NCBI RefSeq assembly: GCF_004283755.1
Contig: NZ_SHMH01000012.1
Coordinates: forward strand, 1 to 64,000
DNA from: Pseudoxanthomonas winnipegensis
GTDB lineage: Bacteria; Pseudomonadota; Gammaproteobacteria; Xanthomonadales; Xanthomonadaceae
Reading direction: 5' to 3'
DNA length: 64,000 nt
The position numbers were made by a program, and so were the translations under genes. The notes under the pieces are model-generated. The model did not search any database and was not told where the DNA came from. It was given only the letters and a program-made list of their open reading frames with translations. This document shows positions 8,538-18,553 of the stretch, piece by piece; the first letter of the stretch is position 1; each line of letters opens with the position of its first letter.

Positions 8538-10907
8538 TCAGAAGCGGGGCTTGAGCTGCGGCGCCACGGCCTGCAGCTGGCTGCGGAACGCGCCGCGGAT
8601 GCGTTCCAGCGCCGCCGCGTCCGAGGCCTCGAAACGCAGCACCAGCACCGGGGTGGTGTTGGAGGCGCGCAGCAGGCCCCAGCCGTCGTCCCAGTCCGCG
8701 CGCAGGCCATCGATGGTGGACAGGCGCGCACCGTCGAACCGGGCCGCGTCCACGAAGGCCTGCACGATCGCATGCGCATCGCCGGAGGGCACCTCGACCT
8801 TGATCTCCGGCGTGGACACGCCGTCGGGCAGCGCGTCGAGGATCTCGCTCGGGGTCTGGTCGTCGCGCGCGGCCAGGATCTCCAGCAGGCGCGCGGCGGC
8901 GTACAGGCCGTCGTCGAAGCCGTACCAGCGCTCCTGGAAGAAGAAGTGCCCGCTCATCTCGCCGGCCAGTTCGGCGCCGGTCTCGCGCATCTTGGCCTTG
9001 ATCAGCGAATGCCCGGTCTGCCACATCAGCGGCGTGCCGCCGTTGCGCAGCGTCCAGCCCTGCAGCTTGCCGGTGCACTTGACGTCGTAGATCACCATCG
9101 CACCGGGGTTGCGCTCGAGGACGTCGGCGGCGAACAGCATCAGCAGGCGATCGGGGAAGATGACGTGGCCGTCGTGGGTGACCACGCCCAGGCGGTCGCC
9201 GTCGCCGTCGAAGGCCAGGCCCAGATCGGCGTCGAAGCGCTTCACCGTCGAGGCCAGGTCGAGCAGGTTGTCCGGCTCGCTGGGATCGGGGTGATGGTTG
9301 GGGAAGGTGCCGTCGATGTCGCAGTACAGCGGCACGACCTCGGCGCCGATGGCCTCCAGCAACACCGGGACGATCTCGCCGGCCACGCCGTTGCCGGCAT
9401 CGACCACGACCTTGAGCGGGCGTGCCAGCTGCACGTCGCTGGCGATGCGCTGGACGTAGTCCTCGGCGATCTCGCGCTGGGTCAGGCCGCCGCGCTCGGC
9501 GCTGTGCAGCTGCCCTTCGCTGATGCGGGTGTAGAGATCGGTGATGGCGGCGCCGGACAGCGTCTCGCCGCCGACCACGATCTTGAAGCCGTTGTAGTCC
9601 GGCGGATTGTGGCTGCCGGTGACCGCCACGCAGGTGCCGGTGCGCAGGTGGAAGGCGGCGAAATACGCCACCGGCGTGGGCACCATGCCGATGTCGATGA
9701 CATCGCGGCCGGCCTTGCGCAGGCCTTCGATCAGGCCGGTGGACAGCTCCGGGCCGGACAGGCGGCCGTCGCGGGCGACGACCACTTCGGTCAGGCCCTG
9801 CTCGGCCATCACCGAGCCGATCGCCTGGCCGATCAGCTCGGCCACCGGCACGCTCAGCGTCTTGCCGACCACGCCGCGGATGTCGTAGGCGCGGAAGATG
9901 CCCGGGTCCACGGTGGTGCCACGCACCAGCTTGGCGGCCGGCGCGGCCGCCAAGCCGACCGTCTCGACTGGCGCGTCGGTGGCCGTTGCTTCGGCATCGG
10001 CCTCGTCCGCCGCCCTGGCCGCCGCGGCGGCGCGGTGCGACTGCACGGCCTGGTCCAGGGTCAGGCCGTCGTCGGCCACGTCCTCGCCCTTGCCGCGACG
10101 CAGTTCGGGCACCTTGAGCTTGACCTTGCCGGTGGTCAGCGCGGCCACCAGTACGGCCAGCGCCAGCAGCAGCGCCGCCACGATCGCGCTGGGGAGCGCA
10201 CCCAGGCCCAGCGGGCCCTCGCTTTCGTCGGGCACGGCGGCGGCCACGCGCAGGCCGGTCTGGCCGACCGGGCGCGAGAGCGCGTCGGCGGACCCGGACA
10301 GGCCCGCATCGCCGACCTCGCGCAGGGTGAAGCCGCCCTGGCGCAGGGCCAGATAGGCGCCCGGCACCTGCGCGCCGTCAATCTGGGCGGTCAGCAGCGC
10401 CATCGGCAGGCGCACGTAGAGCAGCCGGTTCTGCACCGGCACGGCCAGCGCCAGGCCGGTGCCCGTGCCGTCACGCACCGCGCCGACGATCGCGCCCTTG
10501 GCCTGCTGGGCAGCTTCCAGCAGCGCCAGCTTGCTGTAACCGAAGCTGGCGGCATCGGCGTAGGCGGACTGAAGATCGGCCGGCAGCATGTCGACGGCTT
10601 CCACCTCGGGCCAGCCGGCCTTGATCGCCGCGCCGACCGCGGCGGTGTCGTCGGCGCTCACCGCGGCCTGGAAGGCGGGCGTGGCCACCCGCTGGTCGAG
10701 CTTGGCGGTCTGGGTCTGCAGGTTCTGCTGCAGGCCCTGCACGGCGGCATCGCGCGCCTGCAGCAGCGCGTCGCGGCGCGCACCTTCCTGGTAAAGCACC
10801 CAGGCGCTCCAGCCGAACCACGCGGCCAGCAGCACCAGCAGGGCGGACAGCAGCAGCACGTGTTGCCCGCTGCCTGTCTTCGCGGTCCTTCGTTTGAATC
10901 CAGCCAT
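8538..10907 (-). CDS. algC: Phosphomannomutase/phosphoglucomutase with membrane-anchored N-terminal extension
   Basis: It interconverts hexose 6- and 1-phosphates for LPS and exopolysaccharide precursors. The 789-aa product is far longer than the usual 460 aa. The catalytic part (about 330-789) has the phosphoserine loop TGSHNPPDYNG (Ser432), the metal loop DGDGDR, the sugar loop GEMSGH and the phosphate loop RASNTTP. Ahead of it, two membrane segments (about 17-37 and 240-259) enclose a 200-residue region expected in the periplasm, and an Ala-rich linker (270-325) follows. I recall such extensions in xanthomonad AlgC proteins. The ATG precedes AGFKRR, 17 bp after dut. The enzyme call is secure; the sensory or anchoring role of the extension is inference. 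Confidence 0.93.
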   Translation of the reverse strand: MAGFKRRTAKTGSGQHVLLLSALLVLLAAWFGWSAWVLYQEGARRDALLQARDAAVQGLQQNLQTQTAKLDQRVATPAFQAAVSADDTAAVGAAIKAGWPEVEAVDMLPADLQSAYADAASFGYSKLALLEAAQQAKGAIVGAVRDGTGTGLALAVPVQNRLLYVRLPMALLTAQIDGAQVPGAYLALRQGGFTLREVGDAGLSGSADALSRPVGQTGLRVAAAVPDESEGPLGLGALPSAIVAALLLALAVLVAALTTGKVKLKVPELRRGKGEDVADDGLTLDQAVQSHRAAAAARAADEADAEATATDAPVETVGLAAAPAAKLVRGTTVDPGIFRAYDIRGVVGKTLSVPVAELIGQAIGSVMAEQGLTEVVVARDGRLSGPELSTGLIEGLRKAGRDVIDIGMVPTPVAYFAAFHLRTGTCVAVTGSHNPPDYNGFKIVVGGETLSGAAITDLYTRISEGQLHSAERGGLTQREIAEDYVQRIASDVQLARPLKVVVDAGNGVAGEIVPVLLEAIGAEVVPLYCDIDGTFPNHHPDPSEPDNLLDLASTVKRFDADLGLAFDGDGDRLGVVTHDGHVIFPDRLLMLFAADVLERNPGAMVIYDVKCTGKLQGWTLRNGGTPLMWQTGHSLIKAKMRETGAELAGEMSGHFFFQERWYGFDDGLYAAARLLEILAARDDQTPSEILDALPDGVSTPEIKVEVPSGDAHAIVQAFVDAARFDGARLSTIDGLRADWDDGWGLLRASNTTPVLVLRFEASDAAALERIRGAFRSQLQAVAPQLKPRF

Positions 10908-10924
10908 GCGACGTTTCGCCCCTG

Positions 10925-11383
10925 TCAGCGGACGCCCGTGTGGCCGAAGCCCCCTTCTCCACGCGCGCTTTCCACGAAAGTATCCACGATCTTCAACGCT
11001 ACGCGCGCGATGGGCAACACCACCAGCTGCGCGACCCGGTCCCCGGGCTGGATCACGAAGGCCTCGCTGCTGCGGTTCCACAGGCTGATCAGCAGCGGGC
11101 CCTGGTAGTCGGCATCGATCAGGCCGGTGCCATTGCCCAGCACGATGCCGTGACGATGGCCCAGGCCCGAGCGCGGCAGCACCATCGCGCACAGATGGGG
11201 ATCGGCCAGGTGGATGGCGATGCCGCTGGGCACCAGCACCGTCTCGCCCGGCCCCAGCGTGAGCGGGGTCTCCAGCGCGGCGCGCAGGTCCAGCCCGGCG
11301 CTGGCCGAGGTGGCATAGGCCGGCAGCGGCCAGGTCTCGCCGAAGCGCGGGTCCAGCAGTTTGACTTCCATCGGCAGGCTCAT
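10925..11383 (-). CDS. dut: dUTP diphosphatase
   Basis: It hydrolyses dUTP to dUMP, keeping uracil out of DNA and feeding dTMP synthesis. The 152-aa trimeric-type dUTPase has all five motifs, including [19 protein letters not shown], the uracil/sugar loop [13 protein letters not shown] and the C-terminal P-loop-like [11 protein letters not shown]. Its ATG overlaps the coaBC stop (ATGA), showing translational coupling in the coaBC-dut-algC operon. A second in-frame ATG four codons in (MEVKLL) is a possible alternative start. Confidence 0.97.
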   Translation of the reverse strand: MSLPMEVKLLDPRFGETWPLPAYATSASAGLDLRAALETPLTLGPGETVLVPSGIAIHLADPHLCAMVLPRSGLGHRHGIVLGNGTGLIDADYQGPLLISLWNRSSEAFVIQPGDRVAQLVVLPIARVALKIVDTFVESARGEGGFGHTGVR

Positions 11384-12594
11384 GCGCGCAGACGCTCCCC
11401 GATCAGGTCCACCAGCGCCTCGGCCAGGGCGGTCTTGGGCGCGGAAGGGAACTCGCGCTGGCCATCCTTCCAGAACGCGGTCATCGCGTTGCTGTCGCTC
11501 TCGAAGCCGCCGTCGGGAATACCGACCCGGTTGGCCACGATCATGTCCAGGCGCTTGGCCAGCAGCTTGCCGCGCGCGTACTCGGCCACGTTCTCGGTCT
11601 CGGCGGCGAAGCCGACCACTAGCTTGAGCGGCTGCACCGAGGCGGCGACCTCGGCCAGGATGTCCGGCGTGCGGACCAGGTCCAGCGCCAGCGATTCGCT
11701 GGACTTCTTGATCTTGTTTGGCGCCGGCGTGCGCGGGGTGTAGTCGGCGACCGCGGCGGCGCCGATGTAGACATCGGCCGGGAAGGCGCCGAACACCGCC
11801 GCGCGCATCTGCGCGGCCGAGCGCACGTTCACGCGGGTCACGCCGGGCGGGGTGCCCAGGCTCACCGGGCCGGCCACCAGGGTGACCTTCGCCCCGCGCC
11901 GCGCGGCCGCCTGGGCCACGGCGAAGCCCATCTTGCCGCTGCTGCGGTTGCCCAGATAGCGCACCGGGTCCAGGTCCTCATAGGTGGGACCGGCGCTGAC
12001 CACGACATGCAGCCCGGCCAGCGGACCGTCGAGCGGAACGGCCGCCTGCGCCGCCTGGCTGAGCGCGGCCACGATCGCGTCCGGCTCGCTGAGGCGGCCC
12101 GGGCCGGATTCGCCTTCGGCGAGCGGACCGTCCTCGGGCCCGATCACCTGCACCCCGCGCGCACGCAGGGTGGCCAGGTTGGCTTGGGTGGCGGCGTGCT
12201 TCCACATGATGTGGTTCATCGCCGGGCACACGGTGATCGGGGCGGTCGTGGCCAGGGCCAGGGTGGTCACCAGGTCGTCGGCCAGGCCGTGGGCCAGATG
12301 CGCCAGCAGGTCGGCGGTGGCCGGGGCGATCAGCACGCGGTCGGCCCAGCGCGCCAGCTCGATATGGCCCATGGAGGCCTCGGCGGCGCTGTCCCACAGG
12401 CTGGTGCGCGTGGGCTGGCCGGACAGGGCCTGGAAGCTCAGCGGGGTGACGAACTGCTGGGCGCCGGCGGTCATCGCCACCTGCACCTGCGCGCCGGCAT
12501 CACGCAGCCGGCGCACCAGTTCCAACGATTTATAGGCGGCGATGCCGCCGCCGACGCACAGCAGGATGCGTTGTCCTTCCAGGGCCTGGGCCAC
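11380..12594 (-). CDS. coaBC: Bifunctional phosphopantothenoylcysteine decarboxylase / phosphopantothenate-cysteine ligase
   Basis: It carries out two consecutive steps of coenzyme A synthesis. In the 404-aa product the N-terminal CoaC flavoprotein half has [14 protein letters not shown], the histidine region [10 protein letters not shown] and the substrate motif PAMNHIMW. The C-terminal CoaB half has [24 protein letters not shown] and AAVADYTP, with KIKKS for nucleotide binding. The start is GTG (VAQALEGQ), since no ATG lies in a suitable place. It is first in the operon with dut and algC and is divergent from radC. Confidence 0.96.
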   Translation of the reverse strand: MAQALEGQRILLCVGGGIAAYKSLELVRRLRDAGAQVQVAMTAGAQQFVTPLSFQALSGQPTRTSLWDSAAEASMGHIELARWADRVLIAPATADLLAHLAHGLADDLVTTLALATTAPITVCPAMNHIMWKHAATQANLATLRARGVQVIGPEDGPLAEGESGPGRLSEPDAIVAALSQAAQAAVPLDGPLAGLHVVVSAGPTYEDLDPVRYLGNRSSGKMGFAVAQAAARRGAKVTLVAGPVSLGTPPGVTRVNVRSAAQMRAAVFGAFPADVYIGAAAVADYTPRTPAPNKIKKSSESLALDLVRTPDILAEVAASVQPLKLVVGFAAETENVAEYARGKLLAKRLDMIVANRVGIPDGGFESDSNAMTAFWKDGQREFPSAPKTALAEALVDLIGERLRA

Positions 12595-12735
12595 GTCAGA
12601 ATTTTCCGAACCAGAACTAGGGCGACAGCTTACCCGACGCCCCTCCCGGCTCTGATAACCCCAGGGCATGAGCGTCCGGAACAATCGCCATGACGCCGCA
12701 GGGAAGCGGCACGTCCCAAGCCCAAGGAAGCGCCC

Positions 12736-13410
12736 ATGCATATCCGCGACTGGCCCGCCGAGGAACGCCCCCGCGAAAAACTGATGGCGCGCGGCGCCGC
12801 CACGCTGTCCGACGCCGAGCTGCTGGCGATCTTCCTCGGCTCGGGCCTGCCCGGGCGCGACGCGGTACGCACCGCGCGCGACCTGCTCGCCAGCCACGGC
12901 CCGCTGCGCGGCCTGCTCGACCACCCGCCCAAGGCGCTGGCGGCCCTGCCCGGCCTGGGCCCGGCGCGCGCCTGCCAGCTGGCCGCCGCGCTCGAACTGG
13001 GCCAGCGCCACCTGGCCGCCGGCCTGGCCCGCGGCGAGATGCTGAACGACCCGCACGCGGCCGGCCGCTATTTCGCGCTGAAGCTGCGGGCGCGGCCGCG
13101 CGAAGTGTTCGCGGCGCTGTTCCTGGACACGCGGCACCGGGCGCTGGCCTTCGAGGAGCTGTTCGCCGGCAGCCTGGACGCGTCCGAGGTGCACCCGCGC
13201 GAGGTGGTCAAGCGCGCGCTGGCGCTCAACGCCTCGGCGGTGATCGTGGCCCACAACCACCCCTCCGGGAACCCGGAGCCCTCGGCCGCCGACCGCGCCG
13301 TCACCGCGCGGCTCAAGGCCGGCCTGGCGCTGGTCGACGTGCGCCTGCTGGACCACTTCGTGATCGCCGACGGCCCGCCGGTCTCGCTGGCCGCGCGCGG
13401 CTGGGTGTGA
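12736..13410 (+). CDS. radC: RadC/YeeS-family JAB1/MPN protein
   Basis: The 224-aa protein has an N-terminal helix-hairpin-helix region ([23 protein letters not shown], split by the HhH glycines) and a C-terminal JAMM metal-binding domain. The domain carries the conserved [12 protein letters not shown] and [14 protein letters not shown] (His-x-His...Asp) motifs. Historically it was linked to DNA repair, but a repair role is not supported by later work, so the activity remains uncertain. Divergent radC and coaBC is a common gamma-proteobacterial arrangement. All JAMM ligands are intact. Confidence 0.93.
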   Translation: MHIRDWPAEERPREKLMARGAATLSDAELLAIFLGSGLPGRDAVRTARDLLASHGPLRGLLDHPPKALAALPGLGPARACQLAAALELGQRHLAAGLARGEMLNDPHAAGRYFALKLRARPREVFAALFLDTRHRALAFEELFAGSLDASEVHPREVVKRALALNASAVIVAHNHPSGNPEPSAADRAVTARLKAGLALVDVRLLDHFVIADGPPVSLAARGWV

Positions 13411-13504
13411 GGCCCGCGCGCGGCGGCCCGGGCGCCGGGGCCGGCAAGGCGGCGGGCGTGGGCTAAAATGTCCGGTCCCGCGTGACCCATCGAGCCAGAA
13501 CCCC

Positions 13505-15196
13505 GTGAAATCCGATCTGCGTGCCCTTATCGCCCAGGGCATCGACGCCCTGCGCCAGGCCGGCACCCTGCCCGCCGAGACCGCCACCCCGGACTTCACC
13601 GTCGAGCGTCCCAAGACCCGCGAGCACGGCGACTTCGCCACCAATGCCGCCATGCTGCTGGCCAAGCCGGCGCGCAGCAATCCGCGCGCCCTGGCCCAGG
13701 CCCTGGTCGACGCGCTGCCGGCCAGCGCCGATATCGCCCGGATCGAGATCGCCGGACCCGGCTTCATCAACTTCCATCTGGCCAACGCCGCCTACCAGCG
13801 CGAGGCCGTGGCCGCGCTGACCCAGGGCGCGCAGTACGGCCGCAACGCGTCCGGTGCCGGCCGCACGGTCGGCGTGGAATACGTCTCGGCCAATCCGACC
13901 GGCCCGCTGCACGTGGGCCACGGCCGCGCCGCGGTGATCGGCGACTGCCTGGCGCGCGTGCTGGCCGCCAACGGCTGGAACACCAAGCGCGAGTTCTACT
14001 ACAACGACGCCGGCGTACAGATCGAGAACCTGGCCAGGTCCACCTATGCGCGCTTGCACGGCCTCAAGCCCGGCGACGCCGACTGGCCCGAGGCGGCCTA
14101 CAACGGCGACTACATCGCCGATGTCGCCGCCGCCTACCTGCGCGGCGATGCCATCGAGATCGAAGGCCACACCATCACCGGCGCCCAGAACATCGAGGAC
14201 CTCGATGCCATCCGCCGCTTCGCCGTGGCCTACCTGCGCCGCGAGCAGAACGCCGACCTGGCCGCCTTCGGCGTGGGCTTCGACGTTTACTTCCTGGAGA
14301 GCGCGCTCTACCGCGACGGCAAGGTCGAGGAGACCGTCGAGACGCTGATCAAGTCCGGCCACACCTACGAGGAAGGCGGCGCGCTGTGGCTCAAGTCGAC
14401 CGACTACGGCGACGACAAGGACCGCGTGATGCGCAAGTCCGACGGCACATACACCTACTTCGTGCCGGACGTGGCCTATCACCTGTCCAAGTGGCAGCGC
14501 GGCTACGAGCGCGCGATCACCGAGCTGGGCGCCGACCACCACGGCTCGCTGGCGCGCGTGCGCGCCGGCCTGCAGGCGCTGGACGTGGGCATCCCCAAGG
14601 GCTGGCCCGAATACGTGCTGCACCAGATGGTCACGGTGATGCGCGGCGGGGAGGAAGTGAAACTGTCCAAGCGCGCCGGCAGCTACCTGACCCTGCGCGA
14701 CCTGATCGAGGAAGCCGGCGCCGATGCCACGCGCTGGTTCCTGATCGCGCGCAAGCCCGATTCGCAGCTGACCTTCGACATCGACCTGGCGCGCGAGCAG
14801 AGCAAGGACAACCCGGTCTTCTACGTGCAGTACGCCCATGCGCGCGTGTGCAGCCTGCTGCGCCGCGTCGAGGAGAAGGGCTATGCGGCCTACGATCAGG
14901 CCGCCGGCATCGCCGCGCTGCCCTCGCTGGAGGACGCCGCCTCGATCGCGCTGATGGTGGAGCTGTCGCGCTATCCGGAAGTGGTCGAAGCGGCCGGCGT
15001 TTCGCTGGAGCCGCATGCCATCGCGCAATACCTGCGCGAACTGGCCTATGCTTTCCAGGCCTGGTACGACGGCGAACCGATCCTCATCGACGATGCCGAT
15101 GCGCGCAACGCGCGCCTGGCGCTGGCCCTGGCGGTGCGCCAGGCCCTGGCCAACGGCCTGGACCTGCTGGGCGTGTCCGCGCCCGAGCGCATGTAA
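13505..15196 (+). CDS. argS: Arginyl-tRNA synthetase
   Basis: This class I synthetase charges tRNA-Arg. The 563-aa protein has the N-terminal Add-1 domain ([15 protein letters not shown]), the HIGH-type motif HVGHGR in [18 protein letters not shown], the degenerate KMSKS motif LSKRAG, and the alpha-helical anticodon-binding domain ending in [12 protein letters not shown]. The GTG start gives MKSDLRAL. A TAAAAT -10-like box lies about 40 bp upstream. The SPOR protein gene begins 27 bp after the stop, a common argS-ftsN-like pairing. Confidence 0.97.
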   Translation: MKSDLRALIAQGIDALRQAGTLPAETATPDFTVERPKTREHGDFATNAAMLLAKPARSNPRALAQALVDALPASADIARIEIAGPGFINFHLANAAYQREAVAALTQGAQYGRNASGAGRTVGVEYVSANPTGPLHVGHGRAAVIGDCLARVLAANGWNTKREFYYNDAGVQIENLARSTYARLHGLKPGDADWPEAAYNGDYIADVAAAYLRGDAIEIEGHTITGAQNIEDLDAIRRFAVAYLRREQNADLAAFGVGFDVYFLESALYRDGKVEETVETLIKSGHTYEEGGALWLKSTDYGDDKDRVMRKSDGTYTYFVPDVAYHLSKWQRGYERAITELGADHHGSLARVRAGLQALDVGIPKGWPEYVLHQMVTVMRGGEEVKLSKRAGSYLTLRDLIEEAGADATRWFLIARKPDSQLTFDIDLAREQSKDNPVFYVQYAHARVCSLLRRVEEKGYAAYDQAAGIAALPSLEDAASIALMVELSRYPEVVEAAGVSLEPHAIAQYLRELAYAFQAWYDGEPILIDDADARNARLALALAVRQALANGLDLLGVSAPERM

Positions 15197-15223
15197 GACG
15201 ACTTCTACGAGAACAAGAACAAG

Positions 15224-16042
15224 ATGGCGGCACGACGCGGTAAATCCCAGGCCAAGCGCACCAACGGCAACGGCACGCCCGGCTGGGTCTGGCTGATCGC
15301 CGGGCTGGTGCTGGGCGCGGCGGCGTTCTTCATCGTGCCGGACCTGATGAAGAAGGACGGCGACACCTTCCTGCGGCCCAAGCCCAACCCCGACGCGCGC
15401 CCCGCGCCGGTGAGCGAGGACGACAGCGCCACGCCGCCCGCCTCGGCCCCGGCCGAGACCGGAGCCGCGCTCGCGGCGACGGCCGAAACCGCCAAAAAGT
15501 CGCCCGAGCGCCCGACCCAGTACGACTTCTACACGCTGCTGCCGGGCCGCGAAGTGCAGATGTCCGATGCCGAACTGGCCGCCAGCGCGCGCGCCGAGGC
15601 CGATCGCAAGGCCAAGCTGGCCGCGCAGCAGGCGCGCGAGGACGCGGCCAAGAACGCCGGCCAGCCCCAGCCCATCGCCGAGACCACGACCGCCGCCGCC
15701 CAGCAGCCCACGCCGCTGGATGAGATCACCAAGGTGCCCTCGGCCACGCCGACCCAGACCACCGTCGCCCAGGCCGCCGCGTCCAATGCGGTGGCCAGCG
15801 CCGCAGGCGATGTCGCCTACATCCTGCAGGCCGGCAGCTTCAGCGCGTCCGGCGATGCCGAGGCGGTCAAGGCCAAGATCGCGATGCTGGGCCTCAGCGC
15901 GCGCGTGGAATCGGGCGACTCGGCCGGCAAGACCGTCTACCGCGTGCGCATGGGGCCCTACGCCACCGCCAGCGAACTGGCCGAGGCCAAGCAGAAACTG
16001 GCCAGCGGCGGCCTGCCGGCGATGCCGATCAAGGCCCGGTGA
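15224..16042 (+). CDS. SPOR-domain cell-division-type protein (FtsN-like)
   Basis: This bitopic inner-membrane protein probably binds denuded glycan strands at the division septum. The 272-aa product has a basic cytoplasmic tail, one membrane span (about 21-38, WVWLIAGLVLGAAAFFIV), a long Ala/Pro/Gln-rich periplasmic linker with a short coiled segment (about 120-145), and a C-terminal SPOR domain (about 197-270, YILQAGSFSASGDAEAVKAK...YRVRMGPY). Its place after argS matches ftsN-type genes in related genera. It may be FtsN or a paralogue; the essential FtsN core cannot be confirmed by eye. Confidence 0.85.
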   Translation: MAARRGKSQAKRTNGNGTPGWVWLIAGLVLGAAAFFIVPDLMKKDGDTFLRPKPNPDARPAPVSEDDSATPPASAPAETGAALAATAETAKKSPERPTQYDFYTLLPGREVQMSDAELAASARAEADRKAKLAAQQAREDAAKNAGQPQPIAETTTAAAQQPTPLDEITKVPSATPTQTTVAQAAASNAVASAAGDVAYILQAGSFSASGDAEAVKAKIAMLGLSARVESGDSAGKTVYRVRMGPYATASELAEAKQKLASGGLPAMPIKAR

Positions 16043-16488
16043 TCGCCCCGGCGACCCAGCGCGAGCGCCTGATCCTGGCGGCCGCGGTCGCCTTCACCTT
16101 GGATTTGCTGCTCGGCGTGCTGATCTGGCGGCTCCTGCCGCCCGGCTGGCGCGTGCTCGAGCTGCACGGCAACAGCCTGATCCAGCCCGCGCACTGCCTG
16201 GCCGGCGCCTTCAGCCTGCTGCTGGGCGGCTGGATCGGCGGGCGACGCTTTCTTCCGCTCGGCGTGGCGCTGATGTTCGCCCTGCAGCTGCTGGCCCTGG
16301 GCCTGCTGGTGCAGCTGGCCGACCGTCACATGCCGCAGCGGCCGCTGTGGCTGACGATCCAGGACGTGCTGGCCAGCAACGTGCTGGGCGTGGGCCTGCA
16401 GCTGCTGGCCGCCGCGCTTGGCGCGCTGGCCGGCGCGGCGCTGCACGCGCGCCGCCCCCTGTTCCCTTCTCCTCAGGAGCCCACGTGA
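16039..16488 (+). CDS. Small membrane protein, four predicted spans
   Basis: The 149-aa product is mostly hydrophobic, with about four transmembrane helices (roughly 11-30, 54-68, 74-95, 116-140) and charged ends. I recognise no family. The GTG start overlaps the stop of the SPOR gene (GTGA), and its own stop overlaps the GTG of the hydrolase gene, so the three genes are translationally coupled. Base composition is like the core block, unlike the hydrolase that follows. Confidence 0.7.
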   Translation: MIAPATQRERLILAAAVAFTLDLLLGVLIWRLLPPGWRVLELHGNSLIQPAHCLAGAFSLLLGGWIGGRRFLPLGVALMFALQLLALGLLVQLADRHMPQRPLWLTIQDVLASNVLGVGLQLLAAALGALAGAALHARRPLFPSPQEPT

Positions 16489-17687
16489 CGAGGATCCGGT
16501 CGCTAGCCACGCTATTGGCACTGCTATGCGGCGCCATCAACTGCTGCCATGCGACAACGTCGGTGGAGCCTTCCGGTTTCCGGTTCCATCAATCGCGCGG
16601 GCCTTACTCCGTCGGCCTGAAAGTCGTTGATCAATTCGATGAAAAGCGCGCCATGCCTGCCTTGGAAGGGGACAAGTCGGCGCGGGACGCCCGCGGCCGC
16701 CCTTTGCAGACGTTGGTCTGGTATCCGGCGAAGGGAGAGACCCGAGCCGCAATGACGGTCGGTGACTACGTCGCGTTGGCTGCCACGCAGTTTCACTTCG
16801 ACATGCCGGATGTGAAGAACCGCTGGGCAGCCTCGCATCTGTCCGAATCGGCCGACGTGCGGCTCTGGGCAGTCCGCAACGCCACGCTGGCCACCGGTCG
16901 ATTTCCAGTCGTAATCTATTCTCCAAGCCAGTCGTCGGTGGCCTGGGAAAATGCAGACCTGTGCGAATACTTGGCCAGCCACGGCTACGTGGTCATCGCC
17001 AGCCCCAGCATGGGCGCGACAACCTTCGATTCGGAAGACAATCTTGCCGATGTCAATGCGCAGGCAAGCGACATCACTTTCCTGATTGACTATGCCGAGA
17101 CGCTGCCGGATACGGACATGTCCGAACTGGCCGTCGTCGGTTGGAGCTGGGGCGGCCTGGCCAACCTGCTGGCCGCCGCCCGCGATTCTCGTATCGACGC
17201 GCTGACTGCCCTCGATGGCAGCATGCGCTACTACCCAGGATTGATAAAAGCCGCCGGGGATGTACATCCGGAACAGATGCGGATCCCGCTCCTTTTTTTC
17301 ACTGAAGGCGAGATCACACTGGAAGAGCTACCGGACTTCTATGCTCAAAATCTATACGCCACCGGTCCCAGTGCGCTCAATACCTGGGGTGGCAGTCGGA
17401 TGATCGTTCGCATGTTCGGCATGCCGCACCCCGGATTCAGTTCGATGTTCCAGCGTCGCCAGACTGCGCAGAAATTCGCCGAAAACCAAAAAGCTGATTA
17501 CGATCGGGGCGATGTCAATACCAGCTACGCCTGGATGGCGCGCTACACGTTGCAGTTCCTGGACGCGTTCCTCAAGCAGGACGCCTCGGCCAAGGCATTC
17601 CTCAAGAATACGCCTGCTGGCAACGGCGTACCTCGACACTTCATGTCCGTGGATTTTCGCGCCACTCCAATCAACACCTCGCCATGA
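16485..17687 (+). CDS. Secreted alpha/beta-hydrolase
   Basis: The 400-aa product begins with a signal peptide (about 1-23) and has an alpha/beta-hydrolase fold. The nucleophile elbow is GWSWGG (Ser221), an acidic residue is likely in the LLFFTEGEI segment, and the His is probably in MFGMPHPGFSS (about 311). It resembles the dienelactone-hydrolase/acetylhydrolase-like group, and the substrate is unknown. The GTG start overlaps the preceding stop (GTGA). The gene is visibly poorer in G+C than its neighbours, with many A/T third positions, which suggests later acquisition despite the tight coupling. Confidence 0.75.
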   Translation: MTRIRSLATLLALLCGAINCCHATTSVEPSGFRFHQSRGPYSVGLKVVDQFDEKRAMPALEGDKSARDARGRPLQTLVWYPAKGETRAAMTVGDYVALAATQFHFDMPDVKNRWAASHLSESADVRLWAVRNATLATGRFPVVIYSPSQSSVAWENADLCEYLASHGYVVIASPSMGATTFDSEDNLADVNAQASDITFLIDYAETLPDTDMSELAVVGWSWGGLANLLAAARDSRIDALTALDGSMRYYPGLIKAAGDVHPEQMRIPLLFFTEGEITLEELPDFYAQNLYATGPSALNTWGGSRMIVRMFGMPHPGFSSMFQRRQTAQKFAENQKADYDRGDVNTSYAWMARYTLQFLDAFLKQDASAKAFLKNTPAGNGVPRHFMSVDFRATPINTSP

Positions 17688-17774
17688 CAACATGGGTCCG
17701 CGATATGCGGGGCTCCTCTCCCGCCCGCAAGCATATCCACCGTCCATTGCCTAACCGAGTATCAAGGTAATCAC

Positions 17775-18524
17775 ATGTCCAAGACTGTCCTAATCACCGG
17801 CGCCACCTCCGGCTTCGGCGCCGCCGCGGTGACCCGCTTCGCCAACGCCGGCTGGAAGGTGATCGCCACCGGCCGCCGCGCCGAGCGGCTGACCCCGTTC
17901 GTCGAGCAGTTCGGCAGCGAGGTGGTGCACGCCGCCGCCTTCGACATCCGCGACGGCGCCGCGCTGGATGCGGCCCTGGCCGCGCTTCCTGCCGGCTTCG
18001 CCGACATCGACGTGCTGGTCAACAACGCCGGCCTGGCGCTGGGCACGGTGCCGGCGCAGCAGGCGGACCTGGCGCAGTGGCAGCAGATGATCGACACCAA
18101 CGTGACCGCGCTGGTCACCATCACGCGCAAGCTGCTGCCGGTGCTGATCGCCCGCAAGGGCGCGATCATCAACATTTCCTCGGTGGCGGCCACCTATCCC
18201 TACACCGGCGGCAATGTCTACGGCGGCACCAAGGCCTTCGTGCGGCAGTTCTCGCTGGGCCTGCGCAGCGACCTGCACGGCACCGGCGTGCGCGTGACCA
18301 GCATCGAACCGGGCATGGCGCAGACCGAGTTCACCCTGGTGCGCACCGGCGGCGACCAGGCCGCCTCGGACAAGCTCTATGGTGGCGCCACGCCGATGAC
18401 GGGCGAGGACATCGCCGAGCAGATCTTCTACGTCGCCACGCTGCCGGCGCACCTCAACATCAACCGGCTGGAGATCATGCCGGTGAGCCAGTCCTTCGCC
18501 GGCTTCCAGGTCGCGCGTCAGTAA
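17775..18524 (+). CDS. Short-chain dehydrogenase, YdfG-like
   Basis: This NADP-dependent oxidoreductase of 249 aa is similar to YdfG, which oxidises 3-hydroxy acids such as L-allo-threonine and 3-hydroxypropionate. The nucleotide-binding TGATSGFG lies at 8-15, and GRRAER suggests NADP preference. NNAG is present, and the catalytic Ser is in NISSVAATYPY. The active-site YGGTK keeps Tyr and Lys. The C-terminal VRTGGDQ and INRLEIMPVSQSF match the YdfG subgroup. It appears to be a single gene. The G+C content returns to the genome norm here. Substrate is inferred from similarity only. Confidence 0.88.
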   Translation: MSKTVLITGATSGFGAAAVTRFANAGWKVIATGRRAERLTPFVEQFGSEVVHAAAFDIRDGAALDAALAALPAGFADIDVLVNNAGLALGTVPAQQADLAQWQQMIDTNVTALVTITRKLLPVLIARKGAIINISSVAATYPYTGGNVYGGTKAFVRQFSLGLRSDLHGTGVRVTSIEPGMAQTEFTLVRTGGDQAASDKLYGGATPMTGEDIAEQIFYVATLPAHLNINRLEIMPVSQSFAGFQVARQ

Positions 18525-18553
18525 GTCTCTCTGCCTGCGCCGACCGCGGACGC

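Noticed and set aside
8385..11108. 900-residue open frame on the plus strand, antisense to algC
   Set aside because: It is complementary to a certain gene and has a His/Gln/Ala-biased composition typical of antisense frames in G+C-rich DNA.
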